Positions 1-9,580 of a DNA stretch of 49,248 bases are shown here, piece by piece. Every line of letters starts with the position of its first letter. The first letter of the stretch is position 1. The stretch is from Solimicrobium sp. (GTDB taxonomy: Bacteria > Pseudomonadota > Gammaproteobacteria > Burkholderiales > Burkholderiaceae_D). The notes below the pieces were generated by a model. That model was not told where the DNA came from, searched no databases, and saw only the letters and a program-made list of their open reading frames with translations. Position numbers and translations under genes: made by a program. Location: assembly GCA_021155915.1 (NCBI GenBank), contig JAJNBE010000024.1:1-49248 (forward strand), given 5' to 3'.

Positions 1-1
1 G

Positions 2-154
2 CTTTTCATTACTCTATTGGGCATTCCCCTCGCATTCGTGCTCTGGACAGGTGCCTGGTTATGGAAAGCCTATCGGTTAATCATAGGCATCATTGCATTG
101 AATGACAATAAGCCTATTGGTAACAACCCCAGCTCAGGCTTAAAAAATGATTGA
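2..154 (+). CDS. Inner-membrane protein, C-terminal end (partial)
   Basis: Reading frame 2 is open from the window edge to a TGA at 152-154 and gives about 50 residues. It holds a hydrophobic stretch (LLGIPLAFVLWTGAWLW), a short basic segment, then LIIGIIALNDNKPIG. A last membrane helix followed by a 'YRxIxGxxALNDxKPI' tail is typical of small proteobacterial membrane proteins of unknown function (DUF4870-like). The frame overlaps the start of the following glutathione transferase gene by 8 nt, so the two are probably co-transcribed. The 5' end is outside the window and the family assignment is tentative. Confidence 0.6.
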   Translation, partial: LFITLLGIPLAFVLWTGAWLWKAYRLIIGIIALNDNKPIGNNPSSGLKND

Positions 155-854
155 ACTCTACTCATGGCCTACGCCAAATGGTCATAAAATTCATATTATG
201 GTGGAAGAATGTGGCCTGGACTATCAGGTGACGCCGGTTGATATAGGCTCAGGTGAACAATTTAAACCGTCGTTTTTACATATTTCACCTAACAATAAAA
301 TCCCGGCGATGGTAGATTCAGCTGGTCCGGATGGAAAGCCAATTTCTTTGTTTGAATCCGGGGCCATTTTGCTTTACCTAGCTGAAAAAACTGGACGATT
401 TTTAGGTAATACGAAACACGAAAAATTCAATACGGTCCAATGGTTAATGTTTCAGATGGCAGGAGTTGGCCCTATGTTGGGACAATTAAATCATTTTCGC
501 AACTATGCGCCTGAACCAATTCCCTATGCTATCGAGCGCTATACTAATGAAGCACGTCGCTTGTATAGCGTTATGGATACACAATTAGCGCAGACTCCCT
601 ACTTAGCCGGTAATGCATATACCATCGCCGATATGGCAGTTTATCCATGGGCACGTTCATCTAAAAAACAAAATTTGGATTGGTCCGGTTTTCCGCATGT
701 TCAGCGCTGGTTTGAGATGATTGATCAGCGTCCCGCCGTGCAGCGCGGGGTAAAAGTATTAGCCGATTTACACAAACCCTTAACCAGTAAAGAGGCGAAA
801 GAGGCGTTGTTTGGGGCTGCGCAATATCGAAAAGAACCGGAAAAAAACGCTTGA
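147..854 (+). CDS. yfcG: YfcG-type glutathione S-transferase (disulfide-bond oxidoreductase)
   Basis: The 235-residue protein matches the Nu-class glutathione transferases typified by E. coli YfcG, which reduce disulfides in a glutathione-dependent way in the cytosol. The thioredoxin-like N-terminal domain carries the TPNGHK glutathione-site motif (residues 9-14), NNKIPA with the cis-proline (about 49-54) and FESGAILLYLAEKTG (about 69-83). The all-helical C-terminal domain contains the family-typical GPMLGQLNHF and IPYAIERY segments, and YTIADMAVYPW. Its length is close to the E. coli protein (215 aa) with a short charged tail. It begins 8 nt before the end of the preceding membrane-protein frame. 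No serine or cysteine nucleophile is needed in this class. Confidence 0.93.
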   Translation: MIELYSWPTPNGHKIHIMVEECGLDYQVTPVDIGSGEQFKPSFLHISPNNKIPAMVDSAGPDGKPISLFESGAILLYLAEKTGRFLGNTKHEKFNTVQWLMFQMAGVGPMLGQLNHFRNYAPEPIPYAIERYTNEARRLYSVMDTQLAQTPYLAGNAYTIADMAVYPWARSSKKQNLDWSGFPHVQRWFEMIDQRPAVQRGVKVLADLHKPLTSKEAKEALFGAAQYRKEPEKNA

Positions 855-867
855 AAGCGTATTACCA

Positions 868-891
868 GAAGCGGATTTTCATTACCGCTTC
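868..891. terminator. Hairpin between convergent genes (possible terminator)
   Basis: GAAGCGG (868-874) and CCGCTTC (885-891) form a 7-bp stem with a 10-nt loop, just after the stop of the yfcG-like gene and before the stop of the convergent hypothetical gene. No clear T-run follows on either strand, so termination is only plausible. Confidence 0.35.
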
Positions 892-893
892 CA

Positions 894-1499
894 TTAACCT
901 TCATGTCCTATTGCAAAATAAAAAGTATTTAAAGCAATAAATGCGGAGACTGATCGATCGTAACGCTTTTTATCTCCACCTTTTGTGCCTTCTTTATTCA
1001 TTAAGTCGTTACAAACAGTAATTAATCTGTACAACTTAATCTCAGTATCATCCTTTTGTTTTTGATCATTCATCGGAAAAATTCTTTTCAAAACCTCTAT
1101 TTGCTTAGTGTTATTTTTCAGATAATTAATAGCCAAAGTGTTCCGCTCTTCCGCACCGCTTAAAATTTTATTTATACCTTCTCTCGCCTCAAAGTCAGCA
1201 TTCATAACATATATCGTGACAAGGTCTTCTTTAACTAAAGGAATTCGGTTTTTGCAAATGTCATCAAATAAATCGTGCGCTTCACCTGCTGCGTTTGCAT
1301 AATAGGCTTTCACCGTAGGCGTGAATGGAATGGAAGAAATGGAAGTCCGTTGCGAACTACAAGAAAACTCGTTCATTGTCACACTTCGAGGAGGCTTATT
1401 ATCTTGACTGGAAATAGAAAAAAACTTTTTTTCGTTAATCTCCTGGGCTTTTACTGTTCGTGTAAATGGTATTTGTATTAAATTTCTAATTGGATTCAT
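894..1499 (-). CDS. Hypothetical protein with an internal repeated motif
   Basis: This is a 201-residue frame of unknown function, read from ATG at 1499. The frame stays open further upstream to a TTG at 1559, which would add 20 mostly hydrophobic residues (CIVFWIIKQF). I prefer the ATG because an AGGA lies about 12 nt before it, although neither start is strongly supported. The motif IPFTxTVKA occurs twice (about residues 10-18 and 57-65), separated by a Ser-rich segment. The C-terminal half is predicted helical and charged (EEDLVTIYVMNADFEAREGINKIL-like), with no membrane segment or enzyme motif. It converges on yfcG and has no operon partner. It could be a lineage-specific or secreted protein, but nothing in the sequence proves that. 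Confidence 0.5.
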   Translation of the reverse strand: MNPIRNLIQIPFTRTVKAQEINEKKFFSISSQDNKPPRSVTMNEFSCSSQRTSISSIPFTPTVKAYYANAAGEAHDLFDDICKNRIPLVKEDLVTIYVMNADFEAREGINKILSGAEERNTLAINYLKNNTKQIEVLKRIFPMNDQKQKDDTEIKLYRLITVCNDLMNKEGTKGGDKKRYDRSVSAFIALNTFYFAIGHEG

Positions 1500-1821
1500 T
1501 CGATTGAGAAGTCCTGGAATGTTAGAAAATTGTTTTATGATCCAAAAGACTATGCACAAAATTATTTCGTAAACAAGTAGTTAAATACTATCTTAAATAC
1601 AGCGGAGCTAGGAAACGACATCCTATATAACGGACGGTCTAAGGGTCGAATAGACCACGATCTAACCAATGAGAATCTTCTCCCAAAGGCTAGTAGTTCA
1701 GCTATCTCCAAAAAAAGTAGAACAAGTTGAGAAATCTACTTTAAGCATCTCTGCACACAGGTTTACGCAAATTCAGAAACGTTAGGCTATTGAATTTTAG
1801 CCACCTTACCGACACCACCCA
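1500..1821. other. Gene-free stretch upstream of pmbA 3' end
   Basis: I see no convincing frame, RNA gene or repeat here. It lies between the start of the unknown minus-strand gene and the stop of pmbA and presumably carries the promoter of the unknown gene. Confidence 0.4.
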
Positions 1822-3168
1822 TCAATTTCCTGCCACCATCATATTTTCAATCAATATCGAACCAGTTTGTTTAGTTCCGCGGATAATGGTATCGGCGCCG
1901 ATGGCCACGATTTGCTTAAACATATCAGCCAAATTGCTTGCAATAGTGATCTCTTCAACCGGATACTGAATCACCCCATTTTCCACCCAAAAGCCGGACG
2001 CACCGCGTGAATAATCGCCCGTCATGTAATTTACGCCTTGTCCCATTAATTCGGTAACCAATAAACCGGTGCCCATTTTCTTTAACATGGCGTTAAGATT
2101 ATCGCGTGGTTTAGTCAGGTTGGAACTAAACGAAAGATTATGCGAGCCACCCGCATTGCCGGTTGTTTGCATCCCCAGTTTGCGAGCTGAATAGGTAGAT
2201 AAAAAATATCCTTTTATCATGCCATTCTTGACAACGTCACGCTTTCTCGTTTTTACCCCTTCACCATCAAAAGGAGAGGACCCTGCCGCACCAATGATGT
2301 GGGGATCTTCGGTTAATTGAACGTGAGAGGGGAAAATAGTTTTACCGAGTGAATCTACTAAAAAAGTCGATTTACGATACAAAGCGCCGCCGGATATTGC
2401 TTGTACTAATGCGCCAACTAATCCTACAGCCAACGGCGCTTCAAACATAACTGGACATTGTCGCGTCGTCAATTTACGAGCATGCAGTCTGGATAAAGCA
2501 CGTTGGGCGGCATACTGCCCAATAGCCTCCGGTTGAGCTAATTTTTTTGGATTGCGTGACGATGAATACCAGTGATCGCGTTGCATGTGTGCGCCCCGTC
2601 CGGCAATAGGCGCCACCGAAATGGAATGGCGAGAGGAAGCATATCCACCTATAAAGCCGAGAGAGTTAGCAGCGATAAAATGCGATTGATGTGCATTTAT
2701 GCTAGCGCCTTCACTATTAGTAATACGCGAATCCACTTCAAATGCAGCAGCTTCGCAACACTTGGCCAGATAAATAGCTTCTTCCGTATTTATCTTCCAG
2801 GGATAAAACAATTTTAATTCTTGCGGCTGTTTTTCCAGCATGTCGGCGTTCGGCAATCCGGCAGCATCATCCGATGCCGTAAAGCGGGCGATATTGTATG
2901 CTGCATCCACCGTGGCAAGTAACGCATCTGCAGAAAAATCAGAGGTACTGGCATTGCCGCTTTGCTGGCCGATATACACCGTAACCGCGATACCTTTATC
3001 TTTGTTTTGCTCTATCGTTTCAATTTTTCCTCGCCGTACGCCTACTGATAACCCCCAACCTTCGCTAATTTCCACGGCCGTATCCGATGCACCTTTATTG
3101 CGTGCGAAACGTAAAACATCTTCGGCTACTTGCTTTAACTGGTCTTGGTTGTAGGTAAATGCGCTCAT
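1822..3168 (-). CDS. pmbA: PmbA/TldE, partner subunit of the TldD/TldE metalloprotease
   Basis: The 448-residue protein matches PmbA (TldE), the non-metal-binding partner of TldD. The TldD/TldE complex degrades unfolded peptides and matures microcin-type and antitoxin substrates (family knowledge). Visible family segments are [23 protein letters not shown] near residues 35-57, SEGASIN, and the C-terminal block [24 protein letters not shown] with [14 protein letters not shown] at the end. I place the start at ATG 3168 (MSAFTY); an in-frame ATG 14 codons upstream would add residues not usual in the family, and the resulting length matches E. coli PmbA (450 aa). It lies divergent from darP/yjgA, the same arrangement as in E. 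coli. tldD is not in the window. Confidence 0.95.
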   Translation of the reverse strand: [448 protein letters not shown]

Positions 3169-3319
3169 GATCTGTGTGAATGTAAGGTTAAAAGAGGTAT
3201 GATAGCGCAACAGGTGTCAGATAACAGGAATCAGTAATCAGGAAATTCATAAATAGGCTTTTTTGATCACTGCTTTTGATGTCTGCTGCTAATTCCTAAT
3301 CCTAAATATCTAATTCTAC

Positions 3320-3919
3320 ATGCCCAATCCAAACCGCGGCTCCTGTGGATTTCAATCCACCGAATTCGAGCAAGAATATGATCGCCCCTCTAAATCGCAG
3401 TTAAAGCGCGACATGACGGCGTTACAAAAATTAGGGCAAGAGTTAATTGACCAGCCCCGCGATCGTGTGAAGCGCGTTCCTATGCCAGAGGATGTACGTG
3501 ATGCTATTTTGGAATGTCAACTGATTAAAGATCACGAAGGACGCCGTCGACAACTGCAATTTGTTGGCAAAAAGATGCGTACCTTGGATGAGGAGGAAGT
3601 GGCGATAATCCAGCGCACCATTGAAAGTTGGAGAGGCGCTTCCAAGGCCGAAACCGCCGTTATGCATTCCTTCGAAAAAAAGCGCGATAAATTACTGGTA
3701 GATGACAAGGCCCTGACCGAATTGCTAGCGCAACATCCGCATATGGATGCACAACATCTGCGCACATTAATTCGTAATGCACGTAAAGAGCAAGCTGAAC
3801 ATAAGCCACCCAAAGCATATCGTGAAATTTTTCAGATCTTAAAGCAATTGCATGCGGATAATAAAAAACTGGCTCCTGAAGAAAACAACATTGAATACGA
3901 CGAGTCAGATGAGTATTGA
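3320..3919 (+). CDS. darP: DarP/YjgA, 50S ribosome maturation factor (DUF615)
   Basis: The 199-residue, highly charged helical protein belongs to the DUF615/YjgA family, renamed DarP in E. coli, where it binds late 50S ribosomal precursors and promotes peptidyl-transferase-centre maturation. The family signature is clear: SKSQLKRDMTALQKLGQELID (about 24-44), then AILECQLIKDHEGRRRQLQFVGKKMR, and a long C-terminal helical region. It is slightly longer than the 183-residue E. coli protein. It is divergent from pmbA, as in enteric genomes, and its stop overlaps the probable start of mogA (ATG at 3909) by 11 nt, implying translational coupling. Confidence 0.93.
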   Translation: MPNPNRGSCGFQSTEFEQEYDRPSKSQLKRDMTALQKLGQELIDQPRDRVKRVPMPEDVRDAILECQLIKDHEGRRRQLQFVGKKMRTLDEEEVAIIQRTIESWRGASKAETAVMHSFEKKRDKLLVDDKALTELLAQHPHMDAQHLRTLIRNARKEQAEHKPPKAYREIFQILKQLHADNKKLAPEENNIEYDESDEY

Positions 3920-4520
3920 TCAAGCCAAGATGTTACGTATTGGTCTGGTTTCTATCTCAGACCGCGCATCTTCAGGCGCCTATCAAGATCTTGGACTACC
4001 CGGTTTGCAAGAATGGTTAGCAAGTTGTCTGGTAAGTCCTTATCAACTCATCCTTAAATTAATCTCGGATGAACAGGCGTTGATTGAACAAACATTGATA
4101 GAATTAGTCGACAGTCAGCATTGTCATTTAGTGTTGACCACTGGTGGCACAGGACCAGCGCGGCGCGATGTAACTCCTGAAGCAACATTAGCCATCGCTA
4201 GCAAACCTATGCCGGGTTTTGGCGAACAAATGCGCCAACTCAGTTTACGCTTCGTACCTACCGCCATTCTTTCCCGGCAAATCGCCGTGATTAGGGAGAC
4301 GAGGGATCATGCGGCGCTTATTGTAAATTTGCCCGGTCAACCAAAATCGATCAAGGAAACCTTAGAGGGTTTACGGGACGAAGCCGGCAATAGTTTGGTT
4401 CCCGGAATTTTTTCCGCTATTCCCTATTGTATCGATCTAATTGGTGGACCCTACATAGAAACAAATTCTCCAGTATGTAACGCATTTCGTCCTAAATCTG
4501 CCCTTAGAGCAACTAACTGA
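3909..4520 (+). CDS. mogA: MogA, molybdopterin adenylyltransferase
   Basis: The 203-residue protein is a close match to MogA, which adenylates molybdopterin before molybdate insertion in cofactor synthesis. The MoCF-binding signature TTGGTGPARRDVTPEA is at residues 77-92, followed by MPGFGEQMRQLSLRFVPTAILSRQ and LPGQPKSIKETLEGL. The frame is open upstream to 3852, inside darP. I choose ATG 3909 (MSIDQAKMLRIGL) because it leaves a length close to E. coli MogA (195 aa); ATG 3930 (MLRIGL) is an alternative. No other molybdenum-cofactor gene and no molybdoenzyme is present in this window. Confidence 0.93.
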   Translation: MSIDQAKMLRIGLVSISDRASSGAYQDLGLPGLQEWLASCLVSPYQLILKLISDEQALIEQTLIELVDSQHCHLVLTTGGTGPARRDVTPEATLAIASKPMPGFGEQMRQLSLRFVPTAILSRQIAVIRETRDHAALIVNLPGQPKSIKETLEGLRDEAGNSLVPGIFSAIPYCIDLIGGPYIETNSPVCNAFRPKSALRATN

Positions 4521-4528
4521 TAAACACA

Positions 4529-5185
4529 ATGACACTTACTACCATTAAACTTGAAACAGCACCCAATCCTACCGTTTCAGTAATCTGGATGCACGGATTA
4601 GGCGCTGACGGTCGGGACTTCGTTCCTCTTGTTAAAGAATTAGATCTCCAGGGCTGCCCACCAATACGGTTCATCTTTCCCAATGCGCCCCGTATTCCCG
4701 TCACGATCAATGGCGGATTTGTCATGCCCGCCTGGTATGATATTAAAAACGCCGATATTGCTACGCGTGAAGATGAGGCCGGCATACGCGCATCGCAAGC
4801 AGCAATTGAACAATTGATGCATACAGAACAAGCACTGGGTGCGGAAAAAATTGTGTTAGCGGGATTTTCTCAAGGCTGTGCAATGACTTTGCAGGTTGGG
4901 TTACGGCAAACTCAGAAATTAGCCGGTTTGCTCTGTTTATCGGGCTATCTTCCCCTTCATCAAACATTGCGCGCAGAACATCAAAGCGCCAGTCTGGGCA
5001 CGCCGATTTTTATGGCACACGGTAATGGGGATAAAATAGTGCCACTTCAACGTGCTCAGCAATCGCGCGATTTATTGACAACGCTGGGTTATAACGTTGA
5101 ATGGCATGAATATGACATGGAACACACGCTGTGCTTTGAAGAAATAAGGGATATAAGTACGTGGTTTAAACGTATTTTGAAGTGA
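4529..5185 (+). CDS. Carboxylesterase / lysophospholipase-like alpha/beta hydrolase
   Basis: The 218-residue protein belongs to the phospholipase/carboxylesterase family that includes bacterial EstB-type esterases and eukaryotic acyl-protein thioesterases. It opens with the VIWMHGLGADGRDF oxyanion-hole region (18-31). The nucleophile elbow GFSQG places Ser114. The acid residue is Asp168 in HGNGDKIVP and the base is His199 in DMEHTLC. It has no signal peptide, so it probably acts in the cytosol on short-chain acyl esters, thioesters or lysophospholipids. It follows mogA by only 8 nt and is probably in the darP-mogA transcript, although the functions are not obviously linked. Confidence 0.9.
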   Translation: MTLTTIKLETAPNPTVSVIWMHGLGADGRDFVPLVKELDLQGCPPIRFIFPNAPRIPVTINGGFVMPAWYDIKNADIATREDEAGIRASQAAIEQLMHTEQALGAEKIVLAGFSQGCAMTLQVGLRQTQKLAGLLCLSGYLPLHQTLRAEHQSASLGTPIFMAHGNGDKIVPLQRAQQSRDLLTTLGYNVEWHEYDMEHTLCFEEIRDISTWFKRILK

Positions 5186-5474
5186 CGGGAGGGTAGTCTG
5201 CGCAGCTGGAGGCCAATGTCTGAGGTTGGGCTAACACTTCGGCAGGCCAAAATTCTGTGCACACCCTATTTTTCTACCTTTTTGCACAAACTTCCCCACC
5301 GGGATTCACCATAGCAAATTTTGAAATAAGTATTTTCACGCGCTCCCTGCTTCGGAAGTTTTGCGCAAGCGCAGCTGAACTCACCAATATCGCATCTACT
5401 CGGCCATAACCATATAACCTGTGCTCGCCATCAGCGGCCAATGATTTGATCTCATATCATTAAGGCCACCGCTT

Positions 5475-6362
5475 TTACTGAATTGCTCTCAGATCAAGAC
5501 CAATGTTATTGATTAGTTCTCGAGGGAAGTTGAAACCATGCTGCTCCATTGTTTGTGGTAACAACTTATATCTTTCGAATAGTTCTTGTTCTTTTATCAT
5601 GCCTGAAATAATTGGATCTTTAGCCTTGGCCCCTAGTAAGTTAGCTCCAGTCAAGTTAATCGGATCCAAACGCACAGCTCCAAAATCAGCGCCTCTACAG
5701 TCAGCCCCAGCCAAGTTAATGCGTGCACCGTAGGCTCTTTCGTTTCCAAACTTGGTCCCTCTACAGTCCGCATTCGAAAAGTCAGCACAATTTAGCGATA
5801 ACTTAGAAAGGTCAAGGTCAAGGTTACTCAGATCCAATTTTCCTGAACTATTCTCGTTTGTAATTGCTTCTATCAAAATCTTCAATTTGGCATAGGTTTT
5901 TTCACGAGACTCCCAAAAGCCATGTCTAAAAATAGCTGATAATCTATCAGCTAACGTCCGATCCAGAAAATATTCCTCGTAACTCATGGGATCACCCTCG
6001 TGGTAATAGACTATAGGTTGGACTGTAAGTCCATGCCGATAAATAGAACGCACAAGTGCGAGTGGCCAGTTGGAATTAGATCCAACCAGCAATTCTTCAA
6101 AATGGACCTTTCCAATAAGAAACTTCAAAAGCAATTCCTTGGGAACAGCTATTTTACGCATTATAGTTAACACATTCTGAAAGTGTCGGCCATTTTTTAA
6201 GTCATCTAATAGTGGACGATTTTCCTCGATTCTTCTTCCTAAATTAATAGTGTCAGAATTTAAGGTACTAACGGTTATGCCATTCCCTACTGGGTCATTT
6301 TTTTGATTATCTAGATTTGAAGAAAGATGAGGGTTAGTTACTGGTCTATTGATTGGCTGCAT
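5475..6362 (-). CDS. Pentapeptide-repeat protein with unknown helical N-terminal region
   Basis: The 295-residue protein ends with pentapeptide repeats of the A(D/N)LxX type. The run covers roughly residues 176-246 (KLDLSNLDLDL..., NCADFSNADCRGTKF, INLAGADCRGADFGAV, INLTGANLLGA) and is expected to fold as a right-handed quadrilateral beta-helix. Residues 1-170 are helical and unassigned, and about 50 more residues follow the repeats. It stands alone, convergent with the esterase gene. Its repeat codons resemble a short decayed fragment at 32122-32184 (32 of 38 bases in one stretch), so there were related copies in the genome. Such proteins are abundant in amoeba-associated bacteria and some are secreted effectors; no secretion signal is visible here. 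Confidence 0.85.
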   Translation of the reverse strand: MQPINRPVTNPHLSSNLDNQKNDPVGNGITVSTLNSDTINLGRRIEENRPLLDDLKNGRHFQNVLTIMRKIAVPKELLLKFLIGKVHFEELLVGSNSNWPLALVRSIYRHGLTVQPIVYYHEGDPMSYEEYFLDRTLADRLSAIFRHGFWESREKTYAKLKILIEAITNENSSGKLDLSNLDLDLSKLSLNCADFSNADCRGTKFGNERAYGARINLAGADCRGADFGAVRLDPINLTGANLLGAKAKDPIISGMIKEQELFERYKLLPQTMEQHGFNFPRELINNIGLDLRAIQ

Positions 6363-6624
6363 ATATAACCTTACTAATTATGCTGGGTAAGACTTCAAGG
6401 GAACCGACCTTTGGTCGGAGTATCCCATTATGAGCCAGGTAGCTTCTTGCTACTATTGTGGATATCCCCTATGTAAAAGCCTTATTCCCATCTCAAGCCT
6501 TGTTTTGCCTCCCATCGTAGTCTTAGCAGAAAATGACCAGTGTTTCTCAATAACATTCGCTTATTTTTTGTATATCGGCACTATCAGGAACACCTTAATC
6601 ACTTTCAGAGGCAATAGATTCGGA

Positions 6625-7446
6625 TTACCGATATAAATTAATCTCATCTCGCGTCTGCTGCGCCACTCGTTTCGCCGCTTCCGTAAAGTCTTCTGCTATC
6701 GAGGCTTTGGCAAACAATATCGCACGCGATGAATTGATCATAATGCCGCCAACTGAGGTTTTTCCTGCTGCAACGGTCGCAGCAACATCGCCCCCTTGCG
6801 CGCCTATTCCAGGGACTAACAACGGCATATCGCCAACAATATGGCGAACTTGTTTAATTTCTTCCGGGAAGGTAGCGCCCACCACAAGGCTACACTGCCC
6901 ATTACTGTTCCATTTGTTTGCAACTAAATCAGCGACATGTTGATACAACGGGCGACCGTTAACTTGTAAAAACTGTAGATCAGAACCCCCCGCGTTTGAG
7001 GTACGGCATAAAACGATGCAGCCTTTGTCTTTCCATTCTAGATACGGCTCGACAGAATCAAAACCCATGTAAGGATTTACCGTAACCGCATCAGCGCCGT
7101 AACGTTCAAAGGCTTCCAAGGCATATTGTTGTGCAGTGGCGCCAATATCACCGCGTTTGGCATCCAGGATAATAGGTAAATGAGGATAATTTTTACGTAA
7201 ATAAGCGCAAATCTCCTCGAGTTGCGGCTCGGCGCGCGCGGCAGAAAAATAAGCGATTTGCGGTTTAAATGCACAAGCTAACTCAGCCGTAGCATCGATA
7301 ATGGCGCAGCAGAATTCGGTAATGCCGGAAGATTTTTTTTGAAACTGCGCAGGAAGTTTTTTTAGGTCAGGGTCTAAGCCGACACATAATAAGGAATTAT
7401 TTTTGTTCCAGGCTTGGGTGAGTTTTGAGATGTAGGAATTCGTCAT
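6625..7446 (-). CDS. pyrF: Orotidine 5'-phosphate decarboxylase (type 2, long form)
   Basis: The 273-residue protein decarboxylates OMP to UMP, the last step of pyrimidine synthesis. The catalytic motif is [15 protein letters not shown], with D95, K97 and D100. The [13 protein letters not shown] and [11 protein letters not shown] segments mark the longer type-2 subfamily of about 270 residues, not the 245-residue E. coli type. The frame extends upstream to 7536, but ATG 7446 (MTNSYISKL) gives the family length. The neighbours, a pentapeptide protein downstream and ycaO upstream, are unrelated in pathway. Confidence 0.95.
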   Translation of the reverse strand: MTNSYISKLTQAWNKNNSLLCVGLDPDLKKLPAQFQKKSSGITEFCCAIIDATAELACAFKPQIAYFSAARAEPQLEEICAYLRKNYPHLPIILDAKRGDIGATAQQYALEAFERYGADAVTVNPYMGFDSVEPYLEWKDKGCIVLCRTSNAGGSDLQFLQVNGRPLYQHVADLVANKWNSNGQCSLVVGATFPEEIKQVRHIVGDMPLLVPGIGAQGGDVAATVAAGKTSVGGIMINSSRAILFAKASIAEDFTEAAKRVAQQTRDEINLYR

Positions 7447-7621
7447 AACGGTATTTTTTCTGGTTTTATCAAGATTTAAATTTGAGGGAAAATTGGAAGA
7501 GACCACAACCATTGGCGCATAACCGTAATTTCTCAATAAGTCTTAGTAATTGCAACGTCGATCTCTATTAGGTGATGAATTTTTTTTCTCAATCCACAAA
7601 TTAAACGATACCGCCCGAGCG

Positions 7622-9355
7622 CTAAGTCTGACCGGCAAACAACTTATCATAAGCTGCCAGCAACGTCTGATGCATCGCACTTCCCTGGTAATCATCGCCT
7701 AAAGACATCAGCCCAAAAAATCGTTCGGTACGATTTAATAGAGCATTAGCCTGGCGAACACTTTCCTCACCGTACAGAAGTTTAAGCGAACGCAAATAAT
7801 GCTTGCAACTATTGTTACCTTCCCCCAGTTTTAATATGTTCTCAACACAACGATAAACATTGCGCCGGTCTGCACTTAAATCATTGAAATGATGGATCCA
7901 GTCGCAACCTTCTAGAATTTGCTCTTCATCGCTAACCGCTAACGCTAATAACGTTTTCAGCTCACCAATACGCAATTGCTTCCACGCGGTTCCAACAGGA
8001 ATTGCCAAACCAAGAATTTCCCAAAGTGGACGTTCTTCACTGACATTCATTGTATGTAGTTCGTCTAACAATGTTTGGCATTCCTGTTCATTTAATTCAT
8101 TTAAACGAACCAAAAAAGGACGAATTTGATTACCAATACTATTGTTTTCCCATTCCAAATCCTCTACCGGATAAATTTCAGACATGCCCGGGACCAAAAT
8201 CCGGCAGCTATATGCGCCCTGCTCTTCGAAGTCAGCAATATAAATTTCATGGCCTTCCGCATGAATTGCATTGCACAACCAAGCGTAATCTTCTGCTGTG
8301 GTGTTACTGAAATTCCAATCGGAGAAAGTAAAGTCAGGGGTGTCTCGTAAAAAATCCCAGCTCATAACGCCACTCGAATCGACGAAATGTATTTCCAGAT
8401 TCGCAACCGCGTTAATTTCATCCATATCAAAACCGGGAGCTGGAAAGCCTTCCAACGTGTTTAATGCCCTACCTTGTAAAAGTTCGGTCAAGGCACGTTC
8501 TAGTGCGATTTCAAAACGCGGATGCGCACCAAAACTGGCAAATACACCCTGATCCTTTGGATGCAACAAAGTTACATTCATCACCGGATATTTTCCGCCC
8601 AGCGAGGCGTCACGCACGAGAATACCAAAACCTGCGTCACGCAGTCCTTTAATGCCGGCCTCAATTTTTGGAAAGCGGGCAATAACCTCATCCGGCACTT
8701 CTGGCAAACATAAACCCTCACTGATAATGCGATATTTAATATGTCGCTCAAAGATTTCCGACAACGCCTGACTGCGCGCTTCCATCAACGTGTTACCGGC
8801 GGCCATTCCGTTACTAACGTATAAGTTACCAATAATATTTACCGGGAACCAGGTAACTTCACCATCACTTAGACGGTAATACGGCAAAGCACAAATGCCG
8901 CGCTCCACATGCCCAGAATTCAAATCAACTAGGACTTCTGAGGCGATGCTATTCTCTGGATTATAAAAAGCGTGCAATGTGGGGTTAAGTAACTCAGCAG
9001 GCCAGCTCGTATTTAATGCGGGTGCAAACCAGCGCTCTTGCGGATAATGCACAAACGCATTATTGGCGCGTGTTTTACCTAAATAGAAGTGCGTCCAAAA
9101 ATAATGCGTGCCAAGCCGCTCCATAAATTCACCATAGGCTGAGGCCCTCGCCGCCAATTCGGAAGCGCCTTTTCCGTTAGCAAACAACATCGGGCACTCA
9201 TGATCTTTGACGTGAATCGACCAGATTCCTTCAATTTCATTAAGTAGAGAAGATTCATTTAGCACGAATCCGCGACTAGCCAATCTGTCGCGCATAGTGG
9301 AAATTGTTGATTCTAAAGAGGCGTCTTTACCGGGGATAAAACTTTCTGTTTGCAT
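7622..9355 (-). CDS. ycaO: YcaO, E. coli-type YcaO-domain protein
   Basis: The 577-residue protein aligns end to end with E. coli YcaO (586 aa), starting with the shared SFIPGKDASLE. YcaO domains bind ATP and activate amide backbones; the E. coli protein supports RimO-dependent methylthiolation of ribosomal protein S12 rather than natural-product cyclisation. ATP/Mg-binding segments are visible: NGKGASELAARASAYGEFMERL (61-82), NGMAAGNTLMEARSQALSEIFERH (182-205) and SFGAHPRFEIALERALTELLQGR. The C-terminal third is helical and unlike RiPP-type enzymes. No precursor peptide, dehydrogenase or protease gene lies nearby, which fits the housekeeping type. Confidence 0.95.
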   Translation of the reverse strand: MQTESFIPGKDASLESTISTMRDRLASRGFVLNESSLLNEIEGIWSIHVKDHECPMLFANGKGASELAARASAYGEFMERLGTHYFWTHFYLGKTRANNAFVHYPQERWFAPALNTSWPAELLNPTLHAFYNPENSIASEVLVDLNSGHVERGICALPYYRLSDGEVTWFPVNIIGNLYVSNGMAAGNTLMEARSQALSEIFERHIKYRIISEGLCLPEVPDEVIARFPKIEAGIKGLRDAGFGILVRDASLGGKYPVMNVTLLHPKDQGVFASFGAHPRFEIALERALTELLQGRALNTLEGFPAPGFDMDEINAVANLEIHFVDSSGVMSWDFLRDTPDFTFSDWNFSNTTAEDYAWLCNAIHAEGHEIYIADFEEQGAYSCRILVPGMSEIYPVEDLEWENNSIGNQIRPFLVRLNELNEQECQTLLDELHTMNVSEERPLWEILGLAIPVGTAWKQLRIGELKTLLALAVSDEEQILEGCDWIHHFNDLSADRRNVYRCVENILKLGEGNNSCKHYLRSLKLLYGEESVRQANALLNRTERFFGLMSLGDDYQGSAMHQTLLAAYDKLFAGQT

Positions 9356-9580
9356 AGTGACCTAATGAGATGATGAAAAGATTCAGAGCGATTGCATGAA
9401 GTACCGCATTTTTAAAGGGCCAGGTTAATGCGTGGGTTGGGTGACTTGGTAATTCTCTCGGCACTATATGCAACCCAAGCATTCCGCTTGCTACTTTCGT
9501 TAAAGCTACTGCTGTTCGGAATAATTTTCGTGACAATTACATCAATCAAGATTGCCCATAATTCTCTGCTTCGTCTTAGT

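Noticed and set aside
6430..6636. 68-codon plus-strand frame between the pentapeptide gene and pyrF
   Set aside because: No ribosome site, overlaps the pyrF 3' end, and shows no recognisable feature.
7622..9355. RiPP (azoline or thioamide peptide) biosynthesis locus
   Set aside because: The YcaO is of the E. coli housekeeping type, and no precursor peptide, dehydrogenase, protease or exporter gene lies beside it.
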